A stretch of DNA of 64,000 nucleotides. It comes from Marinobacter goseongensis (GTDB lineage Bacteria; Pseudomonadota; Gammaproteobacteria; Pseudomonadales; Oleiphilaceae). Where the stretch lies: assembly GCF_023156235.1 (NCBI RefSeq), contig NZ_JAKZAI010000012.1:62001-126000 (forward strand), written 5' to 3'. The notes under the pieces were generated by a model, which saw only the letters and a list, made by a program, of their open reading frames with translations, searched no databases and was not told where the DNA came from. Below are positions 9,754-19,887 of the stretch, one piece after another. The translations under genes were made by a program, and so were the position numbers. The stretch's first letter is position 1. The number at the start of each line of letters is the position of its first letter.

Positions 9754-10392
9754 ATGCCACAACTGATTGTTCGCTCCCTGGGTGAGCAGCCGTACCTGGA
9801 AACCTGGGATGCCATGAAGGCCTTCACCGCCGAGCGCGACGAGGCGACGGCGGACGAAATCTGGTGCCTGGAACATCCGCGGGTCTATACCCAGGGCCAG
9901 GCCGGCAAGGCCGAACACATCCTGGCGCCGGGCGACATTCCGGTGATTCAGGTGGATCGGGGCGGTCAGGTGACCTATCACGGGCCGGGCCAACTGGTGA
10001 TCTATCTGCTGATCAATCTGCCGCGGCTGCGGTTCGCGGTGCGGACCCTGGTGGACGAGATTGAGCAGGCTATCGTGCGGGTATTGGCGGAGGTGGGTAT
10101 TCAGGCGGCGCCACGGCCCGATGCGCCGGGTGTCTATGTCGATGGGGCCAAGATCGCATCGTTGGGGTTGCGGGTTCGTCGCGGTTGTTCCTTTCATGGC
10201 CTGGCGCTGAATGTGGCCATGGATATGGAGCCTTTTCGCCGTATCAATCCCTGTGGGTTTGCCGGCATGCCCATGTGTCAGGTACGGGATTTTGTGCCCG
10301 GCGCCACCGTCGCGGACTTTGCCGCCAAACTGGCAGACGAACTGGTGGTCGGGCTAGGGCACGATCAGGTGGAGCGCCGCCGCGGCTGGTAG
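9754..10392 (+). CDS. lipB: Octanoyl-(acyl-carrier protein):protein N-octanoyltransferase
   Basis: Moves octanoate from ACP to the lipoyl domains of 2-oxoacid dehydrogenases and GcvH. ATG 9754 gives 212 residues; an in-frame start at 9724 would run into ybeD. The substrate-binding [12 protein letters not shown] motif, the catalytic Lys133 (GAKIASLG) and the nucleophile Cys167 (INPCGFAGM) are all present. lipA, normally next door in Pseudomonas, is instead 32 kb away at 42291. It converges on the GGDEF gene with only 12 bases between stops. Confidence 0.96.
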   Translation: MPQLIVRSLGEQPYLETWDAMKAFTAERDEATADEIWCLEHPRVYTQGQAGKAEHILAPGDIPVIQVDRGGQVTYHGPGQLVIYLLINLPRLRFAVRTLVDEIEQAIVRVLAEVGIQAAPRPDAPGVYVDGAKIASLGLRVRRGCSFHGLALNVAMDMEPFRRINPCGFAGMPMCQVRDFVPGATVADFAAKLADELVVGLGHDQVERRRGW

Positions 10393-10404
10393 CCGGGCGG
10401 GGCT

Positions 10405-11493
10405 TCAGGCCGCGGCGCTGCCTGAATCGCAGACGGTATTACGGCCCTGGGTCTTGGCCCGGTAGAGCGCTTCATCGGCCCGTTGCAACAGGCGGTCCAC
10501 CGATTCGGAACCGCTGATGGTGGCCACGCCAACGCTGATGGTGGCGGCGATGGCCCGATTGTCGGCCTGTACCGATTTGCTGCCAACGGCCTCGCGGATG
10601 CGGTTGGCGGTATGCACCGCATCCGCGATTCCGGTTTCCGGCAGCAAGACCAGGTATTCCTCTCCCCCCCAGCGTGCCAGTGTATCGACTTTTCGGCACT
10701 GTTCGCGCAATGTTGTTGCCACCAGTACGATCATTTCGTCACCCACATGGTGGCCGTAGTTGTCGTTAACACTCTTGAACAGGTCGATGTCCATCAGCAG
10801 CACCGAAAACACCCGCGAATTCCGCAGGTAGCGCTGATATTCGCCATCCAGCTGGGTCATGATTTCCCGCCGGTTGGCCAGGCCGGTCAGTGCATCATGT
10901 TTGGCCGCGTATTCGAATTCCTTGGCCAGCTTCAGCAGGCTGAGCTTGCTGCGTCGTCGACTCTGGTCGAGCACGTAACAGGTGGACATCTCGAACGCCA
11001 GCACCGCCAGCATGGTCAGCCGGAAACTGGTGCTGTAGGGCGAGTCGAAGACCAGGTCCCCCAGCGGACTGAATAGCAACGCGACTGCCGCCAGCCCGCC
11101 ACTGCAGGCGATAACGCCCACTCTCGCCTGGCTGATGTAGAAAATGATGGGCGGATAGGCAAACAGCCAGATGATGGCGGAGCCGTCTTCGACCGCCTGA
11201 ACCGCCAGATAAGTGAACAGGGCGGAGATGATGGTAATAAATCCCCGGCGCTGGAGCATGCTGTGACGGATGCCCAGATACACGAGGCCGTTGGCGGCGA
11301 GCAGCCCGGCAAACGCCAGCAGTAGCGCCGGCGTCAGCGGATCTCCGCGCAGCGAGGAGCGGTAGGCGAAAAAGATCAGTAAGGGCACGGCGGCCAGGGT
11401 CAGCCAGCCGATCAGGGTGGGCACGGGAATTTCCCCCTGTACCCGATACTGGGATAACTCGCTGTCTGCGCGTTTTATGGGTTCTAGTGTCAT
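10405..11493 (-). CDS. Membrane diguanylate cyclase with GGDEF domain
   Basis: Predicted to make cyclic di-GMP from two GTP. The N-terminal half (about 25-175) has five or six hydrophobic segments and acts as a membrane sensor of unknown type. The GGDEF domain fills about 195-362. The active-site motif reads GGEEY (276-280). RxxD (R267-D270) lies exactly five residues upstream, so the product-inhibition I-site is intact. ATG 11493 gives 362 residues; the longer open frame reaching 11877 enters the divergent neighbour and is unlikely. There is no EAL domain. It is divergent from the ABC1 kinase gene. Confidence 0.9.
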   Translation of the reverse strand: MTLEPIKRADSELSQYRVQGEIPVPTLIGWLTLAAVPLLIFFAYRSSLRGDPLTPALLLAFAGLLAANGLVYLGIRHSMLQRRGFITIISALFTYLAVQAVEDGSAIIWLFAYPPIIFYISQARVGVIACSGGLAAVALLFSPLGDLVFDSPYSTSFRLTMLAVLAFEMSTCYVLDQSRRRSKLSLLKLAKEFEYAAKHDALTGLANRREIMTQLDGEYQRYLRNSRVFSVLLMDIDLFKSVNDNYGHHVGDEMIVLVATTLREQCRKVDTLARWGGEEYLVLLPETGIADAVHTANRIREAVGSKSVQADNRAIAATISVGVATISGSESVDRLLQRADEALYRAKTQGRNTVCDSGSAAA

Positions 11494-11655
11494 TTTCAGG
11501 TCTTGTTGTTCTGGTGTTATTGTTGGGCCATGGCAAAAGCCGCATCTCCATACTAGTCGGAAATTATGCGGCTGATTGTTTAGAAACGTAAAGAGTTGCA
11601 AGGATTTCACCGATATACGGTGACAAGATGCGAGGCATTGGCCGTAAGGGCGTGC

Positions 11656-11703
11656 GGCGTGCGGCACGCCAGTGAGGCTCGTTGTCGTTCCTGTCCGTAT
11701 AAT
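11656..11703 (+). promoter_or_regulatory. Divergent control region with hairpin and candidate -10
   Basis: In the 259-base gap between the divergent GGDEF and ABC1-kinase genes, a perfect six-base inverted repeat with a CGG centre (GGCGTG/CACGCC, 11656-11670) precedes a consensus TATAAT at 11698-11703. The -10 box is 50 bases upstream of the kinase ATG. No convincing -35 is seen. The inverted repeat could be an operator. Confidence 0.3.
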
Positions 11704-11752
11704 GGTGGTGAGTGGCCCCGGGGCTGAAATTTCTGAACCGCGCAGGTATTTG

Positions 11753-13207
11753 ATGGTATCCAAGAAACGGGGAACGTCGGTTTCACGAATCAAAACCGGA
11801 AGCTTCGAGCGGCGCCTGACGCTGACCAGGGCCGGATTGTTCGCGGGCACGCGAATGGCATCCCACATGGCAACCAACTGGTTCAGCAGTCGCGAGACCC
11901 GCGATCAGCGCCATCGTGCCATGCTGTCCAGCCAGGCGGAGTTTCTGGTGGATGAGCTGGGTAAGCTCAAGGGCAGTGTGGTCAAGATCGGGCAGGTCAT
12001 GGCCCTTTACGGTGAGCATTTCCTGCCGGAGGAAGTGACCGAAGCCCTGCATACCCTCGAGGATCAGACCACGTCTCTGGAGTGGGGGGCGATCGAGCGG
12101 GTGCTCAAGGATGAACTGGGCCCCGAGCGGCTGGCACAACTGGAGGTGGATCCCGAGCCCATTGGTGCCGCCTCGCTGGGCCAGGTGCACAGAGCACGGC
12201 GCAAGAGCGATGGCCTCGAACTGGTGTTGAAGGTGCAGTACCCCGGCGTTGCCGACGCGGTGGACAGCGACCTCAACGCGGTGGCGCAATTGTTGAAAAT
12301 AGCGCGGCTGGTGTCCTTCGGTCCGGAGTTCAATGACTGGCTGGAAGAAGTGCGGGAAATGATGCACCGGGAGGTCGACTACCGCCTCGAGGCCCGAACC
12401 ACAGAAAAGTTCCGCAAGATGCTGACCGCGGACCCGCGGTTCGTTGTGCCTCGGGTTCTTGAAGAGTTTTCCACCACCCACGTCATTGCCTCCACCTACG
12501 AGCATGGCCACTCGGTAAGCTCGGTGGCGGTACGGGAACTGCCGCTGGAGCGGCGAACCACGCTGGGAGAGGCGGCGCTGGAGTTGTTTTTCCGTGAACT
12601 GTTTGTCTGGGGAGAAATCCAGACCGACCCCAATTTCGGCAATTACCGTATCCGCATTGCCGGTGAGCAGGGCGCAGATCCGGGTTATGATCAGATCGTG
12701 CTGCTGGACTTTGGCGCTGTGCAGTCCTACTCACGGTCGTTTCTCGATCCGGTAATTCAGATGATCCGCGCCTCCTACGAGGGCGACCTGCCAGCGGTGA
12801 TTGAAGGCGGTGTGACGCTGCGATTTATGAGCCGTGACTGGCCCGAGGATGTGCTCGAGAAGTTCGGTTCGGTCTGCATGTCGGTACTGGAACCTCTGTC
12901 CCGGGACCGGAGCCAGTGGCCCGAGCAGGCGGTGAACGAACAGGGGCAGTACCGCTGGAAACAGAGTGATCTGCCGTCCAGGGTGGCGCGCCAGGCCGCG
13001 CGCTCCGCCATCAGTCGGTATTTTCGGGTACCACCGAAGGAGTTTGTGTTCCTCAATCGCAAGCTGATCGGGGTCTATACGTTTATCGCGGTGCTCAACG
13101 CTGAATTCAACGGTGAAGATCTGCTGAGGGCCTATCTATACGGTCAGGGTACCGATTCGGAGGGAACGCCAGCAGCTTCCATGACCAGCCACAACACGAA
13201 GGCGTAA
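11753..13207 (+). CDS. ABC1/AarF family atypical protein kinase
   Basis: Member of the UbiB/ADCK protein-kinase-like family. Signature elements are the KxGQ motif (VVKIGQVMALYG), the Ala-rich loop PIGAASLGQVH, an AxK-type lysine in LVLKVQYPG, QTDPNFGNY and the metal-binding LDFGA. At 484 residues, and without an obvious C-terminal pair of membrane helices, it differs from classical UbiB. It is also not beside ubiE or ubiJ, so a ubiquinone role is only one possibility. ATG 11753 follows CAGG; the open frame starting at 11672 lies upstream of the promoter-like box. Its last 64 bases overlap the end of the convergent yqaA-like gene. Confidence 0.85.
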   Translation: MVSKKRGTSVSRIKTGSFERRLTLTRAGLFAGTRMASHMATNWFSSRETRDQRHRAMLSSQAEFLVDELGKLKGSVVKIGQVMALYGEHFLPEEVTEALHTLEDQTTSLEWGAIERVLKDELGPERLAQLEVDPEPIGAASLGQVHRARRKSDGLELVLKVQYPGVADAVDSDLNAVAQLLKIARLVSFGPEFNDWLEEVREMMHREVDYRLEARTTEKFRKMLTADPRFVVPRVLEEFSTTHVIASTYEHGHSVSSVAVRELPLERRTTLGEAALELFFRELFVWGEIQTDPNFGNYRIRIAGEQGADPGYDQIVLLDFGAVQSYSRSFLDPVIQMIRASYEGDLPAVIEGGVTLRFMSRDWPEDVLEKFGSVCMSVLEPLSRDRSQWPEQAVNEQGQYRWKQSDLPSRVARQAARSAISRYFRVPPKEFVFLNRKLIGVYTFIAVLNAEFNGEDLLRAYLYGQGTDSEGTPAASMTSHNTKA

Positions 13208-13590
13208 CGCAGGCCTTTGCCAATGGCAACCAGCACCACGAAATTGAGCCAGGGCACGCGCATGATGCCGCCTACCAGCGTCAGCGCGTCGCCTCCTAAG
13301 GGCAGCCAGCCCAGCAATAATGACCATTGCCCGTAGCGATTGAACCGCTCCCGGGCTCTCTCCAAATGACGCTCCGATACCGGAAACCAGCGTTTGTTCT
13401 TAAAGCGATCCACTTGCCGGCCGATAACCCCGTTAACAACGGAGCCCAGCGTGTTGCCTGCGGTTGCCCATACCCACAGCCACCACAGGGAATAACCCTG
13501 CGTTACCAGCGTGCCCAGCAGTACTTCTGAGTACGCCGGGAGCAGCGTGGCGGCCGCGAATGCGGTCAGAAACAGGGTCAGGTATGCCAC
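13144..13590 (-). CDS. yqaA: YqaA-family DedA-like membrane protein
   Basis: A 148-residue inner-membrane protein of the SNARE-associated/DedA superfamily, YqaA branch. Features seen are an N-terminal LPAYSEVLL re-entrant-like segment, [14 protein letters not shown], and [20 protein letters not shown]. DedA relatives are linked to lipid carrier recycling and membrane homeostasis; the function of this branch is unproven. The 3' end overlaps the convergent ABC1-kinase gene by 64 bases, so both frames are read in that stretch. Confidence 0.88.
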   Translation of the reverse strand: MAYLTLFLTAFAAATLLPAYSEVLLGTLVTQGYSLWWLWVWATAGNTLGSVVNGVIGRQVDRFKNKRWFPVSERHLERARERFNRYGQWSLLLGWLPLGGDALTLVGGIMRVPWLNFVVLVAIGKGLRYAFVLWLVMEAAGVPSESVP

Positions 13591-13636
13591 GTTGTTACCT
13601 CGTTTTAAACATCGTTACCGTACAGGTTCCCGCACC

Positions 13637-15763
13637 ATGAAAAAGCTTTCGTTACGCCTGAAACTCTACGCCCTGGTGATCTCGCTGCTCCTCGTGATGG
13701 GGATCAGTATTGTGGTTACCGCCCAGTTGTCGCTCAGCGACATGGAGCACAGGATCACCACCGAAACCCGGGATACCGTGCAGGGTATTGTGATGGAGCG
13801 TCTGAGCGCAACCGCCGGGCAATACGGAGAACTGGTCAGCGGGCTGTTTGCAACCGCCTACCGGACACCGGAGGTGGTGCGCAACGTCATTATTCGCAAC
13901 ATCCAGGCGGACAGCTCCGGGCGCATCAGCCGCATCGACCTGCAGGAAACCATCGGCGCGGTTCTGGAGGAGCAGAAAAGTCTGAGCTCGGTGTATGCCC
14001 AGTTCGAGCCGGATGGCTACGACGGCCAGGATCGCTATTTCACCGGCGGTGTGGAAGAACACAGCAGCGACGAGGGAACCCTGGAAATCTATTATTACCG
14101 TTCGCCGGAGGGTGAGGTGGTGTTCAGCAGAACCGAGGACCCCGCCACCAAGTACCTGGACACCCGCAACGAATTCGGCATCCGTGAGGCGGAGTGGTAT
14201 TTGTGCTCCAGGGACAGTAAGAAGCCGTGCATTATGGAACCCTACGACTACGAGATTGAAGAGGGCTACTCCGAACTGATGACCAGCCTGGTGGTACCCA
14301 TCATGGATGGCGGGCGGTTTGCGGGGGTTGTCGGTGTCGACATCAATCTGTCAACGCTGCAACGCACCATCGGCGAGGTCAGCCAACAGCTGTATGGCGG
14401 TGAATCCCGGGTGACACTGCTCAGCAACAAAGGCCTCATTGCCGCCTCCAGCCACTACAAGGACTATCTCGGGCGCCCGCTCCAGGAAGCGCTGCCCAAG
14501 CTTGCCGAAGACTTTACCCGATTGCACCGGGGTGAGGGTACCTACGATGACGGCGAGACACTGGCGGTGTCCTACCCGGTGGACATTGCCTTGCCGGGCA
14601 CGCAATGGTCGCTGTTGATCCAGTTACCGCGAGATACCGCGCTGGCCGAGGTAGCGCAGATTACCCGTCTGTTGTCCGAGGAAGTGGATGCTACCGCCGG
14701 GCGTCAGACGCTGGTGGGTATGGTGGTCTCTGTGCTGTCGATCCTGGTACTGGTGCTGCTGGTGCGCTCGGTCACCCGTCCATTGAATGAGATCCGTGAT
14801 CGCATGAAAAGCCTCGCGAGCGCCGAGGGCGACCTGACCCGTGAGCTGAGTATTGATACCCATGCCGAGCTGATCGAACTGGCCGGTGGCTTCAATGCTT
14901 TCCTGGCGCGGCTGCGGGACATGATCAACGATCTCAAGAGCGTGAATGGCCAGGTTCGACAACAGGCCTCCGATGTGGGTGGCATCGCACGGGAGACCGA
15001 TGCCCAGACTGAACGCCAGCATCAGGACATTGAGGGTGTGGTTGCCGCGATGAATGAGATGTCGGCAGCGGCCGGAGAAGTCGCCGGTTTTGCCGGTGAT
15101 GCCGCGGATAACGCCCGCCAGGCCCAGGACGGCGTGCGTTTCACCCAGGACACCCTGACCACCGCCGTCAATGGTGTCAGTGCGCTGTCCGGCGACATGG
15201 GCGAGGCAAGCACCGCGATTACTCAGGTGGCCGGGCGCAGCGAGGATATCAACCGGATACTCGACGTGATCCGGGGTATTGCCGAGCAAACCAATCTGCT
15301 GGCCCTGAATGCCGCCATTGAAGCTGCCCGTGCCGGAGAGCAGGGGCGCGGTTTTGCGGTGGTGGCGGACGAGGTGCGCACGCTGGCGTCACGCACCCGC
15401 GAATCCACGGATGAAATCAGCACCATGATCGAAGCTTTACAGAGCGATGTGGACGGCGCGGTGTCGGTCATTCGTTCGGGAGTGGATCGTGCCACCCTGG
15501 CGGTGGAGGGCACCCGCGAAGCCGACCACTCCCTGGCGGCAGTTGTGGAACGGATTGGCACCATTGTCGAGCACGTCACCCAGGTTGCTACTGCCGCCGA
15601 GGAGCAAAGTTCGGTCAGCGAAGAGATCAACCGTAACCTGACGCACATCGGGGATGCCGCCAACGACCTGCGCGAACTGGCCCAGCGTGTCCGCAGCAGC
15701 GGCGATGCGCTGGATCAGCAGGTGGATGTGCTGGATTCCGAGCTGGGCCGACTGAAAACCTGA
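13637..15763 (+). CDS. Methyl-accepting chemotaxis protein with dCache sensor
   Basis: Transmembrane chemoreceptor of 708 residues: signal-anchor helix (about 10-30), large periplasmic double-Cache sensor (about 35-345), second membrane helix (about 355-375), HAMP, and a cytoplasmic signalling domain whose tip reads [20 protein letters not shown] (about 550-570). The sensor has REAEWY and [10 protein letters not shown] stretches that resemble, but do not match in spacing, the amino-acid-binding pattern of dCache receptors, so the ligand is unknown. Two cysteines nine residues apart (CSRDSKKPC) may form a disulfide. ATG 13637 was preferred to an upstream frame at 13511 that overlaps yqaA. No other che genes are near. 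Confidence 0.92.
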   Translation: MKKLSLRLKLYALVISLLLVMGISIVVTAQLSLSDMEHRITTETRDTVQGIVMERLSATAGQYGELVSGLFATAYRTPEVVRNVIIRNIQADSSGRISRIDLQETIGAVLEEQKSLSSVYAQFEPDGYDGQDRYFTGGVEEHSSDEGTLEIYYYRSPEGEVVFSRTEDPATKYLDTRNEFGIREAEWYLCSRDSKKPCIMEPYDYEIEEGYSELMTSLVVPIMDGGRFAGVVGVDINLSTLQRTIGEVSQQLYGGESRVTLLSNKGLIAASSHYKDYLGRPLQEALPKLAEDFTRLHRGEGTYDDGETLAVSYPVDIALPGTQWSLLIQLPRDTALAEVAQITRLLSEEVDATAGRQTLVGMVVSVLSILVLVLLVRSVTRPLNEIRDRMKSLASAEGDLTRELSIDTHAELIELAGGFNAFLARLRDMINDLKSVNGQVRQQASDVGGIARETDAQTERQHQDIEGVVAAMNEMSAAAGEVAGFAGDAADNARQAQDGVRFTQDTLTTAVNGVSALSGDMGEASTAITQVAGRSEDINRILDVIRGIAEQTNLLALNAAIEAARAGEQGRGFAVVADEVRTLASRTRESTDEISTMIEALQSDVDGAVSVIRSGVDRATLAVEGTREADHSLAAVVERIGTIVEHVTQVATAAEEQSSVSEEINRNLTHIGDAANDLRELAQRVRSSGDALDQQVDVLDSELGRLKT

Positions 15764-15921
15764 CGGCGGGTCTGAGCGCAGGCCGATGCGGGGATGGTGC
15801 ACCGCTATGGCGGCGATTCATTGCGTCAATTTTGCGATCCCATGACGGCGTGTCATCATTGGAGCTTGTTGAGTGCGTGGCGAGGGCCCCCGCCGGAACG
15901 TTGCCAAATGAGGAGTAGGTT

Positions 15922-16179
15922 ATGGAGCATGTGACTATTTACGGCCGTACATCTTGCGGTTTCTGTGTGCGTGCCAAACAGTTGTGTGAGTCCAGAGGTA
16001 TTCCTTTCACCTGGGTAGACATGGTGGCGGAGAGGCTGAGCAAGGAAGACATTGCTGATCGGATTGGTCGTCCGGTTCACACTGTGCCGCAGATTCTGGT
16101 CGGGCAGCGCTACATCGGAGGGTCAGACGAGTTCATCCGCTACTTACGCGAACAGGAAACGGCGAACGCGAACGGGTGA
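15922..16179 (+). CDS. grxC: Glutaredoxin (dithiol, Grx3-like)
   Basis: 85-residue thiol-disulfide oxidoreductase using glutathione. The active site is CGFC (residues 12-15, TSCGFCVRAK), and the glutathione-binding TVPQILVGQ plus the following GG are present. AGGAGTAGG precedes the ATG. Transcription ends at the strong hairpin starting 11 bases after the stop. In Pseudomonas and E. coli the Grx3 gene is near secB; that context is absent here, so the symbol is tentative. Confidence 0.9.
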   Translation: MEHVTIYGRTSCGFCVRAKQLCESRGIPFTWVDMVAERLSKEDIADRIGRPVHTVPQILVGQRYIGGSDEFIRYLREQETANANG

Positions 16180-16189
16180 TCGTTTGCTG

Positions 16190-16229
16190 AAAAAAAGGCG
16201 CTTGTGAGGTAATCACAAGCGCCTTTTTT
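16190..16229. terminator. Bidirectional intrinsic terminator between grx and pfp
   Basis: Perfect 11-bp stem (16197-16207 with 16213-16223), loop GGTAA, flanked by seven A on the left and six T on the right. It therefore works as a hairpin plus U-tract in both directions, serving the two convergent genes. Confidence 0.93.
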
Positions 16230-16275
16230 CTTTCGCTCCGGTTGTGTCGCTGTTACCGGGCACCCCAACCGGAGA

Positions 16276-17538
16276 TCAGAGCTCGAAACCTGTCTTCAGC
16301 TTCTTTTCGATCAGGGTATTCTGCAGTTTTGCCACCCGCGGCAGACCGTTGTCAAACGGCGGGAAGCTCTCGCCGTAGATCAGTGGCTCAAGGTAATCCC
16401 GGCAATCCTGAGTGATGCCAAAGCCGTCATCGGTGATGTAGTGGATCGGCATTTTCTTCTCCTGGTTGGCCACCTCGCTCAGGGGCGCCTCGCCGATGTG
16501 CCAGCGATACGGCTTTGACTGTTCGCGAACGATGGTTGGCATCAGGGCCTGCTTGCCCTCCATGGCCATTTCGACCGCGGCCTTGCCCACCGCATAGGCC
16601 TGCTCCACGTCGGTGGCCGAGGCAATGTGGCGGGCACTGCGTTGCAGGTAATCCGCCACTGCCCAGTGGTATTTGTGGCCCAGGGCCTGCTTGACCATGT
16701 TGGCCAGCGCCGGTGCCACACCGCCCAGTTGGGTATGACCAAAGGCATCCTTGGCGCCGGCATCCGCCAGGAAGCGACCGTCTTCGTACTGGGCGCCTTC
16801 CGAGGCAACAATGACGCAGTAGCCGTATTCCTTCACACAGAATTCCACGCGCGCCAGGAACGCCTCGCGGTCAAACGGAATTTCCGGGAACAGAATGATG
16901 TGCGGCGGCTGGCCTTCGCCCTGGCCGGCCAGTCCGCCGGCTGCGGCGATCCAGCCGGCGTGACGGCCCATCACCTCAAGGATGAACACCTTGGTCGAGG
17001 TCTCACACATGGATTTGATGTCCAGGCTGGCTTCGAGCGTGGAAGTGGCGATGTATTTGGCAACGGAGCCGAAACCGGGGCAGCAGTCGGTGAAGGGCAG
17101 ATCGTTGTCAACGGTCTTGGGTACGCCGATGCAGGTGATCGGATACCCCATTTTGTCGGCCAGCTGGGACACTTTGTAGGCGGTGTCCTGGGAGTCGCCA
17201 CCGCCGTTGTAGAAGAAGTAGCCGATATCGTGTGCGCGGAATACCTCGATCAGGCGTTCATACTCGCGCCGGTTTTCGGAAATGTTCTTGAGTTTGTGCC
17301 GGCAGGAGCCGAAAGCGCCCCCGGGGGTGTGTATCAGCGCCTGAATGGCCTCGTCGCTTTCCAGGCTGGTGTCAATCAGCTCTTCCTTGAGTGCGCCGAG
17401 AATCCCGTTGCGGCCGGCATACACCTTGCCAATGCGATCCGGGTATTTACGCGCGGTCTGGATGACCCCGCAGGCGCTGGCGTTAATGACTGCGGTCACA
17501 CCGCCGGATTGAGCATAAAAAGCGTTCTTGGTGGCCAT
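16276..17538 (-). CDS. pfp: Pyrophosphate-dependent 6-phosphofructokinase
   Basis: Interconverts fructose 6-phosphate and fructose 1,6-bisphosphate, using PPi instead of ATP, reversibly. The 420-residue protein has GGGDSQDT (112-119), PKTVDND (140-146) and MGRHAGW (190-196). Lys in PKTxDND, where ATP enzymes have Gly (PGTxDND), is the accepted marker of PPi use. The length and sequence suit the single-chain bacterial PPi-PFK group found in methylotrophs and Marinobacter. AGGAGG lies about 12 bases upstream of the ATG. It is divergent from mpl and convergent with the glutaredoxin gene. Confidence 0.9.
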   Translation of the reverse strand: MATKNAFYAQSGGVTAVINASACGVIQTARKYPDRIGKVYAGRNGILGALKEELIDTSLESDEAIQALIHTPGGAFGSCRHKLKNISENRREYERLIEVFRAHDIGYFFYNGGGDSQDTAYKVSQLADKMGYPITCIGVPKTVDNDLPFTDCCPGFGSVAKYIATSTLEASLDIKSMCETSTKVFILEVMGRHAGWIAAAGGLAGQGEGQPPHIILFPEIPFDREAFLARVEFCVKEYGYCVIVASEGAQYEDGRFLADAGAKDAFGHTQLGGVAPALANMVKQALGHKYHWAVADYLQRSARHIASATDVEQAYAVGKAAVEMAMEGKQALMPTIVREQSKPYRWHIGEAPLSEVANQEKKMPIHYITDDGFGITQDCRDYLEPLIYGESFPPFDNGLPRVAKLQNTLIEKKLKTGFEL

Positions 17539-17704
17539 CTCGGGCTGGTGCCTCCTGCTGGTTCAGTAAATGCCGCCGATGATACGCCAATTGCCGGTTT
17601 TTTTCATGAGCAGGATTGCGGATAACGAAGCGCTTGACGGCTCGTGATCTATACGGGAGGCTTGGCACGTTCTATTTTGGACCAAGTAAGGGGTCAGACC
17701 GGTC

Positions 17705-19102
17705 ATGCACATTCATATCCTGGGGATTTGCGGCACATTCATGGGCAGCCTGGCGGTCTTGGCCCGGGAGCTGGGCTACACGGTGACCGGCTCGGACCAG
17801 GGGGTGTACCCGCCCATGAGTACCCAACTGGAAGCCCAGGGCATTGGCCTGATGGACGGGTATCGCGCTGAGAATCTTGAGCCGAAGCCGGACCTGGTAC
17901 TGATTGGCAACGCCATGTCCCGTGGCAATCCGGAAGTGGAAGCGGTGCTCAATCGCAACATCGACTACATGTCCGGGCCGGAGTGGCTGGCGCGGGAAGT
18001 GCTGCGCCACCGCTGGGTTCTTGCGGTTGCCGGCACCCATGGCAAAACCACCACCACCTCCATGCTGCTGTGGATTCTGGATCAGGCCGGTTTTGACGCC
18101 GGGTATCTGGTGGGTGGCGTGCCGCAGGATTTTCCGGTGTCGGCCCGCCTTGGTTCCAGTGACTTCTTCGTGATCGAAGCGGACGAATACGACAGCGCGT
18201 TTTTCGACAAGCGCTCGAAGTTCGTGCACTACCGTCCCCATACGCTGATCATGAACAACCTCGAATTCGATCACGCGGATATTTTCGACGATGTTGAAGC
18301 GATCGAACGGCAATTTCATCATCTGGTGCGCACCGTGCCGTCCAGCGGTCTGATTGTTCGCCCCGCCCGCGATGTGCACCTGGATCGCGCTCTGGCAATG
18401 GGGTGTTGGAGCGGGGTGCAAAGCACCGCCATCGGCAGCGAGGTGGCGCACACCACCGACTGGCGCGCGGAATTGCTGGCGGAGGATGGCAGCCGCTTCA
18501 TGGTGGTGCACCATGAGCAGCCGGTAGCAACGGTGACCTGGTCCCAGACCGGGCTGCACAACGTCCGCAACGCGCTGGCCGCTATCGCTGCCGCGCGCCA
18601 TGTAGGAGTGACGCCGGACCATGCGGTGGCTGCTCTGTGCCGTTTCTCCGGGGTCAAGCGCCGCATGGAGTTGCTGGCGGAAATCAACGGCGTCAGTGTG
18701 TACGACGATTTTGCCCATCACCCCACCGCCATTGCCACCACCCTGGAGGGGCTGCGCCACAAGGTGGGGGGCGAGCCGGTGCTGGCGCTTATCGAGCCCC
18801 GCTCGAACACCATGCAGCAGGGGGTGCATCAGCAGGCCCTGCTGTCCAGTGCTGCCGCTGCCGACCACGTTATCTGGGCCAATCTGAATCAACTGACGTG
18901 GTTGCCGGCGCTGGTGAATGCCTGGTCGGCCGACCCCGGACAAACGGTTCAGCACCAGGTGGAGGACACGGTGGAGGCGCTGATTGAGCAGACGCTGGCA
19001 AAGATTTCCGGTCCCTGCCACATTGTGATCATGAGCAACGGCGGTTTTGGTGGCATCCACCAGAAACTGATTGCCGAACTTGAGCGTAAATATCCGGCAT
19101 GA
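17705..19102 (+). CDS. mpl: UDP-N-acetylmuramate:L-alanyl-gamma-D-glutamyl-meso-DAP ligase
   Basis: Peptidoglycan recycling enzyme that rejoins the salvaged tripeptide to UDP-MurNAc. Mur-ligase architecture: N-terminal Rossmann start [15 protein letters not shown]-loop GTHGKTTTT (110-118), [26 protein letters not shown], and the C-terminal domain starting near [15 protein letters not shown]. At 465 residues it is longer than MurC-type bacterial relatives only by usual margins. The last four bases overlap the ubiX start (ATGA). Confidence 0.96.
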   Translation: MHIHILGICGTFMGSLAVLARELGYTVTGSDQGVYPPMSTQLEAQGIGLMDGYRAENLEPKPDLVLIGNAMSRGNPEVEAVLNRNIDYMSGPEWLAREVLRHRWVLAVAGTHGKTTTTSMLLWILDQAGFDAGYLVGGVPQDFPVSARLGSSDFFVIEADEYDSAFFDKRSKFVHYRPHTLIMNNLEFDHADIFDDVEAIERQFHHLVRTVPSSGLIVRPARDVHLDRALAMGCWSGVQSTAIGSEVAHTTDWRAELLAEDGSRFMVVHHEQPVATVTWSQTGLHNVRNALAAIAAARHVGVTPDHAVAALCRFSGVKRRMELLAEINGVSVYDDFAHHPTAIATTLEGLRHKVGGEPVLALIEPRSNTMQQGVHQQALLSSAAAADHVIWANLNQLTWLPALVNAWSADPGQTVQHQVEDTVEALIEQTLAKISGPCHIVIMSNGGFGGIHQKLIAELERKYPA

Positions 19103-19767
19103 CAGAGACAACAGCGCAGCAAAGCAGCTCACCACGAACCATCAACCTGGCCTTCACAGGCGCTTCCGGCGCCCAGTATGGGCTGCGTCTGTTGCAGTGC
19201 CTGGTCGCAGCCGGCTGCACCGTGAATGTGATGGTCAGCCGCGCTGCGCAGGTGGTGATGGCGACGGAAACCGACCTCAAACTGCCGGGCTCGCCGCCGG
19301 CCATGCAGGCTACACTGGCAGGGTTTACCGGCGCCGCGCCGGGCCAGTTGCTGGTGTTCGGGCGGGAAGATTGGTTTGCCCCGCCGGCATCAGGCTCCGG
19401 GGAAAAAGCGCCGCTGGTGGTCTGTCCCTGCAGCACCGGCACCTTGTCGGCGCTGGCCACCGGGGCCAGCAACAACCTGATCGAGCGGGCCGGCGATGTC
19501 GCCCTGAAAGAGCGGCGGCAGCTGATTCTGGTGCCGCGGGAAGCGCCGTATTCCGAGGTGCATCTCGATAACATGCTGAAACTGACCCGCATGGGCGCCG
19601 TGATCATGCCGGCCAGCCCAGGCTTCTATCATAACCCGCAGTCGGTAAACGACCTGGTGGACTTCATCGTGGCCCGTATTCTCGACCATCTGGACCTGCC
19701 CCAGGATCTGATGCCGCGTTGGGGCGAGGAACGCGCTGACGGCAAACGCGATGACCAGCGTCAGTAA
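19099..19767 (+). CDS. ubiX: UbiX flavin prenyltransferase
   Basis: Makes the prenylated FMN cofactor used by the UbiD decarboxylase in ubiquinone synthesis. 222 residues; FMN-binding [13 protein letters not shown] near the N-terminus, the [22 protein letters not shown] motif split over about 112-133, and [13 protein letters not shown] are all typical. The mpl-ubiX overlap of four bases is also seen in Pseudomonas. The C-terminal 20 residues are charged and variable. ubiD is not in the window. Confidence 0.95.
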   Translation: MTETTAQQSSSPRTINLAFTGASGAQYGLRLLQCLVAAGCTVNVMVSRAAQVVMATETDLKLPGSPPAMQATLAGFTGAAPGQLLVFGREDWFAPPASGSGEKAPLVVCPCSTGTLSALATGASNNLIERAGDVALKERRQLILVPREAPYSEVHLDNMLKLTRMGAVIMPASPGFYHNPQSVNDLVDFIVARILDHLDLPQDLMPRWGEERADGKRDDQRQ

Positions 19768-19887
19768 GCGCCGGGAGCGATGGTTTTGGTCAGCCCGATT
19801 GATGGTTTTCACCATTGAGCGAAATGACCAGTCAGCAGAGACTTGGTGAACGACAATCACAACATTGGTCATTCACCGAGGTTTACC

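Noticed and set aside
17672..19135. 487-codon open frame antisense to mpl
   Set aside because: Covers mpl exactly; composition is that of a shadow frame.
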